Below, in pieces: positions 1-9,637 of a stretch of 64,000 nucleotides of DNA. Positions within the stretch are counted from its first letter, which is position 1; every line of letters begins with the position of its first letter. The notes beneath the pieces were generated by a model that ran no database searches, was not told the DNA's origin, and saw only the letters and a program-made list of their open reading frames with translations. The stretch is taken from the NCBI RefSeq assembly GCF_002706425.1, contig NZ_CP017713.1, positions 2,887,509-2,951,508 of the forward strand, in the 5' to 3' direction. The position numbers and the translations under genes were made by a program. The stretch is from Loigolactobacillus coryniformis subsp. coryniformis KCTC 3167 = DSM 20001 (GTDB lineage: Bacteria; Bacillota; Bacilli; Lactobacillales; Lactobacillaceae).

Positions 1-145
1 CACAAATCGGCCCGCTCATACGGCATCTATAAGTGAAGGGTAAAATAGCGGCCGCTGATTTTCCCCCCTTCAAAAACTGGCGCCTACCACTAAGTTACTC
101 ATTAACGATAGAGTAGCGCAGCCATAAACTTAAGGAGGTCATCCC

Positions 146-349
146 ATGGCTATTTTGAAAACAGACTTGCAGATCAAAACCGTCGGCGACAACATCGACG
201 GCGAAGCGACACACAAGTTCGTCAACGTCAAAGAAGGCACCACGACTGAACAATTGGATAAATTCGGTAAGACCATCGCTGAACTAGCCAACGAAGGCTA
301 CAGCGCCGCCGTCACTGTTGTGTATGATCGACACGACTACGCAGGTTAG
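146..349 (+). CDS. Small DUF1659-like protein
   Basis: A 67-residue protein starting at an ATG with a clear AAGGAGG ribosome binding site about 7 bases upstream. It resembles the small DUF1659 proteins of Firmicutes: an N-terminal strand, a central 'F.NVKEGTTTEQLDKFGKTIA' segment and a short C-terminal strand. The function of that family is unknown; it is often encoded next to a DUF2922 protein, and here a DUF2922 gene follows 480 bp downstream. There is no signal peptide or membrane segment. The pairing supports the assignment, which is otherwise based on weak length and motif similarity. The two genes are normally nearly adjacent, so the long spacer is unusual. Confidence 0.6.
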   Translation: MAILKTDLQIKTVGDNIDGEATHKFVNVKEGTTTEQLDKFGKTIAELANEGYSAAVTVVYDRHDYAG

Positions 350-396
350 AGTGCGTTGAAAAAGCGCTCAGATTATGGCCTATAGCCTAGCTGGAC

Positions 397-437
397 GATA
401 AGAGACACGCAAGTAGCTCGTTCGAACAGCGTAGCTA
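397..437. repeat. Short dispersed repeat, copy A
   Basis: About 41 bp beginning GATAAGAGACACG, with CTCGTTC in the middle and CGTAGCTA at the end. It matches copy B at 628-667. Inside it, TAGCT and AGCTA can pair around a loop of about 14 bases. It lies in the 482-bp spacer between the two small DUF genes. No function is visible. Confidence 0.6.
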
Positions 438-514
438 TACGGAATAAGCTGTTTTTTCGACCACGTTTCGGCTAGAGTGATAAATTAGGCGCTCAGGATT
501 TGAGCATCAGCCTA

Positions 515-620
515 CTACTCCACAAAAGTAGTTGATTATTAGCAAAAACCGCTAATAATCTTTGATGTTACGGGCGTTGACCATTCTTGTGGCAAAATTC
601 GTGCCGCAAGAAACATGGCA
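515..620 (-). repeat. 108-bp element, locus 1 (single diverged copy)
   Basis: A full-length diverged relative of the tandem units at 33501-34040 and the copy at 22519-22627. It shows the same order on the plus strand: CTACTCCAC, then hairpin ATTATTAGC/GCTAATAAT, then the core GATGTTACGGGCG..GACCATTC, then hairpin CTTGTGGCA/TGCCGCAAG, then AAACATGGC. Strand is given as minus because at the two other loci the element faces a minus-strand gene. Here no minus-strand gene follows within 500 bp, so this copy may be orphaned. It lies between two plus-strand genes. Confidence 0.75.
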
Positions 621-627
621 GTTGGGT

Positions 628-667
628 GATAAGAGACACGTAGTGACTCGTTCACACAACGTAGCTA
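628..667. repeat. Short dispersed repeat, copy B
   Basis: Second copy of the GATAAGAGACACG..CTCGTTC..CGTAGCTA repeat seen at 397-437, directly adjoining the 108-bp element on its right. In this copy GACT and AGTC can pair around a similar loop, so the potential stem is kept although its bases differ. It lies 165 bp before the DUF2922 gene. Confidence 0.55.
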
Positions 668-831
668 GTCGCAGAAACCTGCACCATTTAGCATGTTTCC
701 ACCACCCTTGAGTAACGCGCACCACCCTCATTTTCGCCGCCAAGCGTACGCCCCAACGCCAAATTGCGGAAATGCCGCACCACTAAATTATCTACTACTA
801 CACCCAATCCACCACAGAGAGGAGCATTCCC

Positions 832-1086
832 ATGAAACAACTTGATATGGAGTTCAAGAACGAAATCGGCAAAACGAAACACATGCGCCTGAACTACGCT
901 TCCCAGACCTTGGACGAAACCACGGTCAAAACAGCGATGCAAACGATCGCCGATTTGAAGATGTTTGAGTTGGAAGCTGTCAACCCGTACGCAACGCCGA
1001 TCAAGGCGCAGTATATTGAACGGACAGTAACACCAATTTTTGGCGGTGAAGCAGAGGCTGTAGAACCAGTAGCCGACGCTGAATAA
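832..1086 (+). CDS. DUF2922 family protein
   Basis: An 84-residue protein with the typical DUF2922 layout: an N-terminal strand 'LDMEFKNEIGKTKHMRL', a helix with 'TVKTAMQTIADLKMF', then 'ATPIKAQYIERTVTPIF'. The family is common in low-GC Gram-positives, is small and soluble, and has no known function. The C-terminal tail (about residues 72-84, GGEAEAVEPVADAE) is acidic and alanine-rich and goes beyond the usual domain. The start is supported by AGAGAGGAG about 8 bases upstream. The gene ends in an 18-bp stem terminator, so it is the last gene of its transcript. Confidence 0.85.
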   Translation: MKQLDMEFKNEIGKTKHMRLNYASQTLDETTVKTAMQTIADLKMFELEAVNPYATPIKAQYIERTVTPIFGGEAEAVEPVADAE

Positions 1087-1095
1087 ACACCGAAT

Positions 1096-1139
1096 ACGCC
1101 AAACAGCCACACTCAATCAAAAGTGTGGCTGTTTGGCGT
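1096..1139 (+). terminator. Strong intrinsic terminator after DUF2922 gene
   Basis: A perfect 18-bp inverted repeat (ACGCCAAACAGCCACACT at 1096-1113 and its complement at 1122-1139) with an 8-base loop, followed by TTATTTC. It begins 9 bases after the DUF2922 stop codon. Confidence 0.85.
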
Positions 1140-1153
1140 TATTTCATTTCAAT

Positions 1154-1300
1154 TTAATAATTCGTAATACTATCGATCGCACGTTGCCGTAATAATTCGA
1201 TCATTGCCGAACTAACATCCATGACTACTTGATCAGCACCCACAAATTATCAGGCCAACGACTATCCTGTCTACTTATGATCGGCATCATAATAATCAAC
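1154..1300 (-). pseudogene. Decayed coding remnant
   Basis: Read on the minus strand, the DNA from about 1300 to 1154 still encodes protein-like stretches in shifted frames. One is '..SRWPDNLW', and after a frame change 'VGADQVVMDVSSAMIELL' leads to a proper stop at 1154. No start codon or continuous frame remains. I do not recognise the ancestor. It lies directly downstream of the hypothetical gene at 1328-1960 and suggests a second gene once followed it. Confidence 0.3.
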
Positions 1301-1327
1301 GCTGATCCTTGACCATCAGATTCTCCC

Positions 1328-1960
1328 TCACCCCAGCAATGCTAGCAAAGACTCCTGTTCAATCGCCAGTGTTTCCGGTATCTGCTGCCAAAAAGTCTGC
1401 GCAGAACGTTCAAAATTAAGCAGATCTAGCTCGTTAATTAATAACGCGGCCTGATTTGTATAGACCGACGTGAAGACATCCAGATGACTACTGAGACTAT
1501 TACCAGAAAAGTCCAATGGGTCAGCTTGACTACGAAAAAAATCGGGTCGTAATTGCTGCAATTTTTGGACAGCACGCTCATTACCTGACTTAATAGTTTC
1601 AGCCAAGTAATAAAGCTGCTGCATCTCAGCAACATTCATTGTTTTAGCCACATCAGCGGATAGAAACATCCCAAAAAGTCGCACGACGGTTCGATAATTT
1701 AGATTCTGGCTAGGTAATTGCTGCCGCTTCAAGTTATCTTGCAAAAAAGTATATATCTGATTACGCAATTGCTGCGCTAGCATCAAAATATGGGTATAAA
1801 GATGCATCGTTATCTCACTATCTACTAAATCAGCCGGATATTGTTCTATTAGCGACGGCTGGTCGATCTTGGTTTTAAAATAAAACCGCTTAACTTCTGT
1901 CAGCTGCGCACAATAATCATCTTTCTGATCGACCCAAAAATAAAATTTTACCGTCTCCAT
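1328..1960 (-). CDS. Hypothetical protein, unrecognised
   Basis: I do not recognise this protein. An upstream in-frame ATG at 2023 would give 231 residues but has no ribosome binding site. The ATG at 1960 has GGGGAT about 8 bases upstream and gives 210 residues starting METVKFYFW, so I prefer it. The protein looks soluble, mostly helical and glutamine- and leucine-rich, with no signal peptide or membrane segment. It stands alone, flanked by decayed DNA on both sides, which suggests an accessory region. The base composition is more AT-rich than the housekeeping genes at the right end. Expression and function are unknown. Confidence 0.5.
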   Translation of the reverse strand: METVKFYFWVDQKDDYCAQLTEVKRFYFKTKIDQPSLIEQYPADLVDSEITMHLYTHILMLAQQLRNQIYTFLQDNLKRQQLPSQNLNYRTVVRLFGMFLSADVAKTMNVAEMQQLYYLAETIKSGNERAVQKLQQLRPDFFRSQADPLDFSGNSLSSHLDVFTSVYTNQAALLINELDLLNFERSAQTFWQQIPETLAIEQESLLALLG

Positions 1961-2154
1961 ATCGCTAATCCCCATACTCAATATAGTCACTTTATTAGCA
2001 GTGAAATACTCATTTCTAAACATAAAGTTGCTTTAATAATACACAATGTATAGGTAATTTACAAAATAAATTTAGCTTTTTGATATTTAATTAAAGTAAG
2101 GTCGCATATCACCTTGATAGCAATAAAACCACCACTACATAACACGACCAATTT

Positions 2155-2470
2155 GAGCTATTATCAGCGCTAGAACGGATACGCGCTCAAGATGAGCATG
2201 TAAAACAGGCTAAAAAGTATACAGGCGATTGGGTGATAGATGTTAAAAGATCAAGACGACTATACTAATGTTGGCCGATCGTCTGTCTTTGTTGGACGAT
2301 TTGCTGGCACTGCCGGACGAAAACTTGGCAGAAGGTACGGCTGCTTGACCGTCATCAGCTAGATTGTTTTAGTCTTTCGCACTATGGGGCCTATTTCTTC
2401 GCAAACCATGGCCTATTAGATTGCATTATGTGGCCTATGATGATGCTTTCTTCTATGTTACAATTCAATA
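2155..2470 (+). pseudogene. Frameshifted remnant upstream of the 177-aa ORF
   Basis: Three protein-like stretches occur in different plus-strand frames with no intact ORF: 'ALERIRAQDEHVKQAKKY' (about 2165-2220), 'MLADRLSLLDDLLALPDE' (about 2268-2322), and 'LHYVAYDDAFFYVTIQ' ending in a stop near 2470. They could be pieces of one gene broken by frameshifts and deletions. The following intact gene begins 35 bases later. A decayed toxin-type or DNA-modifying gene followed by a surviving partner is possible, but I cannot identify the family. Confidence 0.35.
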
Positions 2471-2504
2471 AAGCGCTTACTTCGATTATTGGGGATTATA
2501 ACTA

Positions 2505-3038
2505 ATGAACTCAGATACTTGGTTTGATAACTACGTACCAAAATTTATCTTTAACGATAACAATCTAACTTGGAAAATCGATTCTAAATATGACCCACTG
2601 ATTGCAGAATATAGAAAAGAAGTGGACTTCGATTTTGACATCTTTATTTACACCATGCTTACTTGGCTAAATAACAAGATGCCCCAGTTTAGCCAACAGC
2701 ATGTACTTAATATGATATTTGACTACTTAGATCAGGCAGAACCCGCTGAGGACACTCAAATTGCTATTTACGGTTTTCTGAATTATTTAACCGTTAATCT
2801 TCAAACTGATGTAATCGACCAGCTTGATCATAAACTCTTTAAGTATCCTAAAAAAGCTACACTAGTAGAATATGAGTCAATCGCTGACGTATACTGCAAT
2901 ATTGTTGAAAACGCAATTGCTAGTAGTTTGGGCGGTGATGAGGAACTAGCGATTAAATATTGGCAGCGGTTCTTTAGTTTGCGGGAGAACAGGCCACAAC
3001 TGAATATCGAGTTTATAAATAATAAGCATGACTCCTAG
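2505..3038 (+). CDS. Hypothetical acidic protein, possible immunity-type
   Basis: A 177-residue protein, acidic, rich in aromatic residues and asparagine (WFDNYVPKFIFNDNN at the N terminus), without signal peptide or membrane segments. It is AT-rich compared with its surroundings. The upstream GGGGAT is a modest ribosome binding site. I do not recognise a named family with certainty; size, acidity and position right after a decayed coding remnant are like immunity proteins of bacterial toxins, but this is inference from context only. No conserved catalytic motif is visible. Confidence 0.5.
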   Translation: MNSDTWFDNYVPKFIFNDNNLTWKIDSKYDPLIAEYRKEVDFDFDIFIYTMLTWLNNKMPQFSQQHVLNMIFDYLDQAEPAEDTQIAIYGFLNYLTVNLQTDVIDQLDHKLFKYPKKATLVEYESIADVYCNIVENAIASSLGGDEELAIKYWQRFFSLRENRPQLNIEFINNKHDS

Positions 3039-3143
3039 TAGCATGATTATTTACCACCCTTGCAATAAATAACTAACCGACTTCAAAAATAATTTAATCC
3101 AAGTTGTGATTGCCTCAGCAAATAATTGGTGAGGTGATTTTTA

Positions 3144-3263
3144 TTGAATAAACCAGATATTGTTCAAATCAAAATGGATCATCCCGATTCTCAATCACGA
3201 TCTACTATGGCAATAAAGGCCCTACAGATCAGAATTGATGCTAATAGATCGGTGGTAAGGTAA
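3144..3263 (+). CDS. Possible 39-aa ORF, TTG start
   Basis: A TTG-started frame of 39 codons preceded by a good GAGGTGAT ribosome binding site at the right distance. It starts MNKPDIVQIKMDHPDSQ and has mixed composition. No known family is recognised. It could be a genuine small protein or the start of a longer gene cut by a later deletion, since the following sequence up to the IS66 remnant has no coding signal. The remainder of the gap from 3264 to 3367 shows nothing I can identify. Confidence 0.3.
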   Translation: MNKPDIVQIKMDHPDSQSRSTMAIKALQIRIDANRSVVR

Positions 3264-3367
3264 ATTTCATTGATAGGATACCTTTCAAAATTATTCGTTT
3301 AACGCAATTATTATAGTTACTTAGTATAAGTATAGTAAGCACCCAATAAACGACCGTAATCAAAAGA

Positions 3368-3410
3368 AGCGCTACTGATCCGAAACTTTTTGGTTCGAAT
3401 CAGTAGCGCT
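3368..3410. terminator. Stem-loop at the end of the IS66 remnant
   Basis: A 12-bp perfect stem AGCGCTACTGAT/ATCAGTAGCGCT (3368-3379 and 3399-3410), extended inside by GAA/TTC. On the minus strand it follows the transposase stop and is followed by CTTCTTTTG. It may be a transcription terminator or part of the IS66 end. Confidence 0.6.
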
Positions 3411-3435
3411 GTTTAGTTTTAAATTAGCCAATGGG

Positions 3436-3668
3436 CTACGCTTGTTGATCACGCCAAACCTTTTTGTCCGGCACTTGTCGCCATGGCAAACAAGCTACCA
3501 GTTCTTCCTCAGTTGGAAAAACTGGTAGTTGCCCTAATTGATCAAGCAGGTATTCGAGATACTGCCGGGGATCCAAACCATTAGCTTTCGCGGTTTCAAT
3601 CAAGGTCATCCAAATCGCGTTAGCCTGTGCCCCTGCAGGACTGAAGGCGGCATCGTGAATTAACCAAG
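3436..3668 (-). pseudogene. IS66-family transposase, C-terminal fragment
   Basis: Encodes only the last 75-80 residues of an IS66 TnpC-type transposase: 'WLIHDAAFSPAGAQANAIW', 'LIETAKANGLDPRQYLEYLLDQL', then '..LPW'. These are the typical C-terminal features of the family, whose full length is above 400 residues. The N-terminal catalytic part is missing because the IS21-type element begins at about 3669 inside the gene. The open frame runs a few codons into that element (to 3690). The rest of the IS66 is not found on the other side, so a deletion accompanied or followed the insertion. Confidence 0.8.
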
Positions 3669-3771
3669 TGAGCGTAAAAATTGACCACACTCGGCGAAAG
3701 AATTGACCAACTTATGCGAAGAAAATTGACCATACGACTAAAAGAACCCACTAAAGTGGGTTCAAACATTG

Positions 3772-3957
3772 TTATTGCTCTAGGTATTCTTTGATCAATT
3801 TAATACCAATATCAACGAGCTCATTCTCACTAATTTGTTCATTGCTTTGAAGCATGGCCATTGTTAACCGATCAACAAATTTATTTTCAAAGCTTTCTTC
3901 TATCGAGTTAAGAAAGTAGTAACTAGCGAGCCGATTGCGCACATCTTCTGGAATCAT
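3772..3957 (-). CDS. Small third ORF of the IS21-type element
   Basis: A 61-residue ORF overlapping the istB stop by ATGA, which implies translational coupling. The sequence is acidic and helical (MIPEDVRNRLASYYFLNSIEES, ending LIKEYLEQ). Classical IS21 elements carry only istA and istB, so this is an extra frame inside the element and transposes with it. It has no recognised domain. It could be a helper or regulator of transposition, or a passenger. Confidence 0.55.
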   Translation of the reverse strand: MIPEDVRNRLASYYFLNSIEESFENKFVDRLTMAMLQSNEQISENELVDIGIKLIKEYLEQ

Positions 3958-4712
3958 ACAGAGTCACCTCGTAATCCATAGCGTTCACGCATTGATTTAT
4001 CGCCTTGAATTAAAATCGGGTAGGCATCATGGATAATGCGATCAAGGATTGCATCGGCTATTTGTGGATTACCTAGTTTATTATGCCATCCATCTGGCGC
4101 AAACTGTGAACAATAAATGGTTGATGATTGATGTAATCGACTTTCTACTAGCTCTAAAACATAGGTAGACTGCTCTAAAGACAACTCCGTTAACAACCAT
4201 TCGTCAATGATTAAAACATCAACTTTTTTATAGCGAGCTAATATTTTATGAAAATTTCCATTAGCTTCATGCTTAGCTACAGCTAAGTCGTCTAAAAGTT
4301 CTGGCAGCCGAACATACTTCACCTTATAAAATTGGCGACATGCTTCTATGCCTAAGGCATTAGCGAGCCAAGTTTTACCATTGCCAGATGCGCCCATCAA
4401 AATAATATTATGATGCTCACGAATGTAGTTCCCTGTTGCTAGTTTTTGGATTAGCTTACGATCCAATTTGCGATCTGGCAAATAATCTATTTCGGCTAAC
4501 GCAGGCTCTATACTCGGAAAATCAGCGCTGTGTAATAGCCGACTAAGCTTATTAGATTGCTGTCTGGCATAAGCACCATCGACAATTAATTCAAACTTAT
4601 CTTCAAAATCCATTTGTTGGTATTCTGGTTGCTGTTCCTGAACTTCTAAAATCTCAACCATAGCGTTGAGTCGCATTTCTCGTAATTTACGCTTAGTTTC
4701 ATCTGATGTCAT
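3954..4712 (-). CDS. istB: IS21 helper ATPase IstB
   Basis: AAA+ ATPase that selects target DNA and activates the IstA transposase. The Walker A motif GASGNGKTW and the Walker B-like VDVLIIDEW are intact, and the frame is full length (252 residues from the ATG at 4712). A longer frame opens at 4784 inside istA, but the 4712 start (MTSDETKRKL) has AAGGGG about 10 bases upstream and gives the usual IstB N terminus. It overlaps the end of istA by 14 bases and the following small ORF by 4, so the three are probably translated together. Confidence 0.9.
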   Translation of the reverse strand: MTSDETKRKLREMRLNAMVEILEVQEQQPEYQQMDFEDKFELIVDGAYARQQSNKLSRLLHSADFPSIEPALAEIDYLPDRKLDRKLIQKLATGNYIREHHNIILMGASGNGKTWLANALGIEACRQFYKVKYVRLPELLDDLAVAKHEANGNFHKILARYKKVDVLIIDEWLLTELSLEQSTYVLELVESRLHQSSTIYCSQFAPDGWHNKLGNPQIADAILDRIIHDAYPILIQGDKSMRERYGLRGDSV

Positions 4713-6261
4713 TATCTTTTTCCCCTTCGATTCCAAAATAGGCTGCGCCACGCGTGAAGCCATAAGTGTTTTGTGCACTTGCATTGTGAGGTTGCTCCTG
4801 TTGTTGGTTACTGCGTAATAAACGCTCGATTACTGGCACCGTTGGTGCTGAGGCAATTTTTATAATATCTTGGCAAGCCTGCTCAATCGCTTCACTGGAG
4901 TACTTACGGCCAAAATTCTTTAAACGAAGGGTTGCTTTCAGTGCTTGCTTTTCCACTTTTGCCGATTTAAGCAAATAACGAACGACTTCCGTTGTTGCTT
5001 CACCAATACTTTCGGCCCACTTAATTGCTTCTTTTGGGGTGTAATCAAGATACAACTGGTGGTTCTCTGGTAGATGATCATGATTAGTCGAGAATTGACC
5101 AAGCTTGCCATAAAGTCGTTTGTGTGAGGCAATACGACTATCTTTGTAAAAGATCTCAACGAGATCTTTCGTAACTTTAATATCAACTTTATTCTGGATA
5201 TATTCGTAAGGAACAGAATAAAACATATTCTCCACATTAGTGTGGTAATCTAATTGTACAGTGGCAGTTTTCCAGGTTGCCATTTTATAAGGTACCCGTG
5301 GTAGAGGCTGTAATGCGAACTGCTCTTCGCTAATAAAAGCGTCTTTACGGTTACCTTTTTTATATTTCTTGGTGAATGGTCGCAAATTAAACTCATCTAA
5401 TTTTTCCCTAACAGCCTGATTTAATTCTATTAATGTGAAAAACTTTTCGTTACGTAGCGCAGCGATAATCCAAGTTGAAAGGATCTTTACACTACCCTCG
5501 ACGTTGGCTTTATCTTTAGGTGTTCGGACACGTGCCGGCAATATAATCGTGTTATAGTGACTTGCCAATTCGCGGTAAGTCGAATTAAGCACAGCTTCTC
5601 CAGCTTGGTGCCTGGTAACACCAGTTTTTAAATTATCTGGGACAAGGATTTCCGTAACCCCACCAAAGTACTTATAAGCGTGAATATGACTAACTAACCA
5701 ATCTTCTTGTTTCATTGACAAGCGAGCCTCACAGTAGCCATATTGGCTACACGGTAGTGTGGCGACAAATAAATAAGCTTTAACAATTTCTCCTGTATCT
5801 GAATCAGTTAGAGACAATGTTGTACCTGCCCAATCTACTTCCATAGTTTCTCCCGGCTTACGCTTTATGCGCATAGTCGCTTTATACTTTTGTGCATATT
5901 CGTGATAATACTGACAAAATGTGCGGTAAGCGTAGGGAATAACATTATTTTGACGGCACATTGCCTCATATTCATAGTGTAGTAGTGACAACGTCACATT
6001 AGACTTAGCTAGTTCCGTATGGATATGTTCAAAATCTGGCAATTGTCTGCCTTTAGACTCACGCTTTTTATGCGGGAAAAGTAGCGCTTCGAACCATTCG
6101 TCATCCATTTCATCAGTGAACGGTGGTACTAACACTTCTTCTTTTGCCCGTTTGATGATCTCTGCAATTTTGGGGCGAGAATTACCTGTAGCTGCAGCGA
6201 TATTCCGTTGTACGACCTTTTGAGCATGGAGCTCAAGAATCTTACGATACTGAATGGACAT
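4699..6261 (-). CDS. istA: IS21 transposase IstA
   Basis: A 520-residue transposase with an N-terminal helix-turn-helix region and a DDE integrase core. Visible acidic residues are in MEVDWAGT (first Asp), VPDNLKTGV (second Asp) and DKANVEGSVK (Glu). Length is normal for IstA. The start has a perfect AGGAGG ribosome binding site 6 bases upstream. Just before it (about 6270-6310) a palindromic region with TATAAT on the minus strand probably holds the promoter. The intact frame suggests a potentially active element. Confidence 0.92.
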   Translation of the reverse strand: MSIQYRKILELHAQKVVQRNIAAATGNSRPKIAEIIKRAKEEVLVPPFTDEMDDEWFEALLFPHKKRESKGRQLPDFEHIHTELAKSNVTLSLLHYEYEAMCRQNNVIPYAYRTFCQYYHEYAQKYKATMRIKRKPGETMEVDWAGTTLSLTDSDTGEIVKAYLFVATLPCSQYGYCEARLSMKQEDWLVSHIHAYKYFGGVTEILVPDNLKTGVTRHQAGEAVLNSTYRELASHYNTIILPARVRTPKDKANVEGSVKILSTWIIAALRNEKFFTLIELNQAVREKLDEFNLRPFTKKYKKGNRKDAFISEEQFALQPLPRVPYKMATWKTATVQLDYHTNVENMFYSVPYEYIQNKVDIKVTKDLVEIFYKDSRIASHKRLYGKLGQFSTNHDHLPENHQLYLDYTPKEAIKWAESIGEATTEVVRYLLKSAKVEKQALKATLRLKNFGRKYSSEAIEQACQDIIKIASAPTVPVIERLLRSNQQQEQPHNASAQNTYGFTRGAAYFGIEGEKDNDIR

Positions 6262-6370
6262 AAAAAACCTCCTGTATAATATAATTACGCAATGTATGCG
6301 CTATCACATTATACAAGAGGTACCTTAGGGCTGGTCAATCTCTTTTGCAGAACTTGGTCAATTTCTTCGC

Positions 6371-6895
6371 TTAATGGGGTAAAATTTTATGCCGAAGGGG
6401 GTAAATGGGAATGCCGTCATCACCGTATTCGCCATAGACCCACGAAGTCCGAATAATATAGTATTTGTCAGCTAACCGTTGGACCGCCTGTTCGCCTTCG
6501 TATTTAGCACGGCCATATTCATTCCGCGGCGCTGGTTGCGCATCGACAGTATATTCTGCGTCTTGATCGCCATCAAATACATAATCGGTACTGATGTAAA
6601 CCACGATCGCGCCGACTTCATTAGCAGCTGCGGCAATATTGGCGGTACCGTCAACGTTGACGACTTGATTGATCGCCTTGCCAGGTGCTTCTTCGGCAGC
6701 GTCAACCGCGGTATAAGCGGCACAATGATACACCACTTGTGGCTGAAAGTCTTTGAAATAAGCAGTCACGGCCGCCTTATCCGTAATATCCAATTCACCA
6801 CTATCAGTTGCCCGATAATCCGTTTCGCGCGCATCTAATAAATGTCGTAATTCCGTACCTAATTGGCCGTTAGCGCCGGTAATTAAAATTCGCAT
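6371..6895 (-). pseudogene. rfbD: Truncated dTDP-4-dehydrorhamnose reductase
   Basis: RfbD (RmlD) performs the last step of dTDP-L-rhamnose synthesis. The Rossmann motif GANGQLG (residues 7-13) and the catalytic pair Y127/K131 (YGRAK) are present. Homology stops at about residue 158 (SWVYGEYG), and the frame ends after 16 unrelated residues close to the IS21 end. Normal RmlD is about 280 residues, so the C-terminal sugar-binding half is lost, and the protein is expected to be non-functional. It sits 210 bp downstream of rfbB behind a terminator-like hairpin and has its own GAGGAG ribosome binding site and a TATAAT at 6913-6918. Confidence 0.9.
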
Positions 6896-6942
6896 AATTG
6901 AATCTCCTCACTATTATATTGATTCATATGTATGAAAAAGCA

Positions 6943-6981
6943 GGGCAAACGGTCTCACAACTAACTGTGTCTCATTTGCCC
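6943..6981 (-). terminator. Terminator-like hairpin between rfbB and rfbD
   Basis: GGGCAAA (6943-6949) pairs with TTTGCCC (6975-6981), with CACA/TGTG pairing inside. Read on the minus strand it is followed by TGCTTTTTC. It would end or attenuate the long exopolysaccharide transcript before the rfbD remnant. Confidence 0.6.
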
Positions 6982-7104
6982 AACCCTATTTTAATGTATA
7001 ATTGATTGCTTTAGTTATCGCATCAAAGGAACGCTAATACTTCTCGCGTCAAGAACAATTCCCCACCAGTACTCGCTGTAGAGAACGCTAATCAGAATCG
7101 TCAC

Positions 7105-8731
<1,627 letters not shown>

Positions 8732-8735
8732 AGAA

Positions 8736-9608
8736 CTATTTTCCTTCTTTCGCTAACCGTAACATATATTGACCATAATCCGTCTTCTTCAACGGTTGCG
8801 CCAACTGAACCAATTGTGCTGCTGAAATGTAACCCATGTGAAATGCGATTTCTTCCAAGCACGCTACTTCTAAATTCTCACGCGTTTGAATGGTTTCAAT
8901 AAAGCTAGACGCTTGTTGTAATGAAGCGTGGGTGCCGGTATCTAACCAAGCAAAGCCACGGCCCATTAATTGGACATCCAACTGACCACGGCGCAAATAT
9001 TCTTGATTGACGTCAGTAATCTCTAACTCGCCCCGTGGTGACGGCTTGATCTTTTTAGCAATATCCACTACTTGATTATCGTAGAAATACAAGCCAGTGA
9101 CCGCGTAGTTACTGGTTGGGTGTTCTGGCTTTTCGACGATCGAAATGGCGTGATGGTTTTCATCAAAATCCACCACCCCAAAACGTTCTGGATCATTGAC
9201 ATGATAACCAAAGACGGTGGCGCCGACGGTTTTAGCCGCCGCTTCCTGTAACATTTTGGACAAGCCACCACCGTAGAAAATATTGTCACCAAGGATCAAG
9301 CATACTGAATCCCCAGCAATGAAGTCTTCCGCCAGTAGAAAAGCTTCCGCCAATCCGTTGGGCTTTTCTTGGACCTTGTACGAAATATTCAACCCTAATT
9401 CATGCCCGTCCTGGAATAATTCCTCAAACCGCGGCGTATCCTTTGGCGTGGAAATGATACAAATATCTTGGATCCCCGCTAACATCAAGCTAGACAGCGG
9501 ATAATAGATCATTGGTTTATCGTAAACCGGGATCAATTGTTTCGAAATCGCCCGAGTGACAGGATACAGGCGGGTTCCCGAACCGCCTGCAAGAATGATA
9601 CCTTTCAT
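8736..9608 (-). CDS. rfbA: Glucose-1-phosphate thymidylyltransferase
   Basis: RfbA (RmlA) makes dTDP-glucose from glucose-1-phosphate and dTTP, the first step to dTDP-rhamnose. It begins [18 protein letters not shown], the nucleotide-binding loop of the family, followed by '[17 protein letters not shown]'. 'LGDNIFYG' and '[20 protein letters not shown]' are also typical. At 290 residues it is full length. It is the first of the rfbACB genes and lies 29 bases after tagD, so it belongs to the exopolysaccharide transcript. Confidence 0.97.
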   Translation of the reverse strand: MKGIILAGGSGTRLYPVTRAISKQLIPVYDKPMIYYPLSSLMLAGIQDICIISTPKDTPRFEELFQDGHELGLNISYKVQEKPNGLAEAFLLAEDFIAGDSVCLILGDNIFYGGGLSKMLQEAAAKTVGATVFGYHVNDPERFGVVDFDENHHAISIVEKPEHPTSNYAVTGLYFYDNQVVDIAKKIKPSPRGELEITDVNQEYLRRGQLDVQLMGRGFAWLDTGTHASLQQASSFIETIQTRENLEVACLEEIAFHMGYISAAQLVQLAQPLKKTDYGQYMLRLAKEGK

Positions 9609-9637
9609 TTTAAGAATCTCCTCGCTCTATTTTATAC

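Larger units (their letters stand above)
3669..6374 (-). mobile_element. IS21-family insertion sequence (istA, istB, small third ORF)
   Basis: Ends are defined by related sequences: TGAGCGTAAAAATTGACCA at the left (3669-3687) and, reversed, TAAGCGAAGAAATTGACCA at the right (to about 6374). Further ATTGACC repeats sit just inside both ends (left near 3701 and 3724, right near 6332). Multiple internal copies of the terminal repeat are characteristic of IS21 transposase binding. The istA and istB frames are intact, so the element may be active. The exact outer boundary is uncertain by a few bases. I see no direct target duplication, which fits a rearrangement after insertion. Confidence 0.8.

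Noticed and set aside
688..1116. 142-aa frame on the minus strand
   Set aside because: It lies opposite the DUF2922 gene, is Cys/Arg-rich and has no ribosome binding site; it is a shadow frame.
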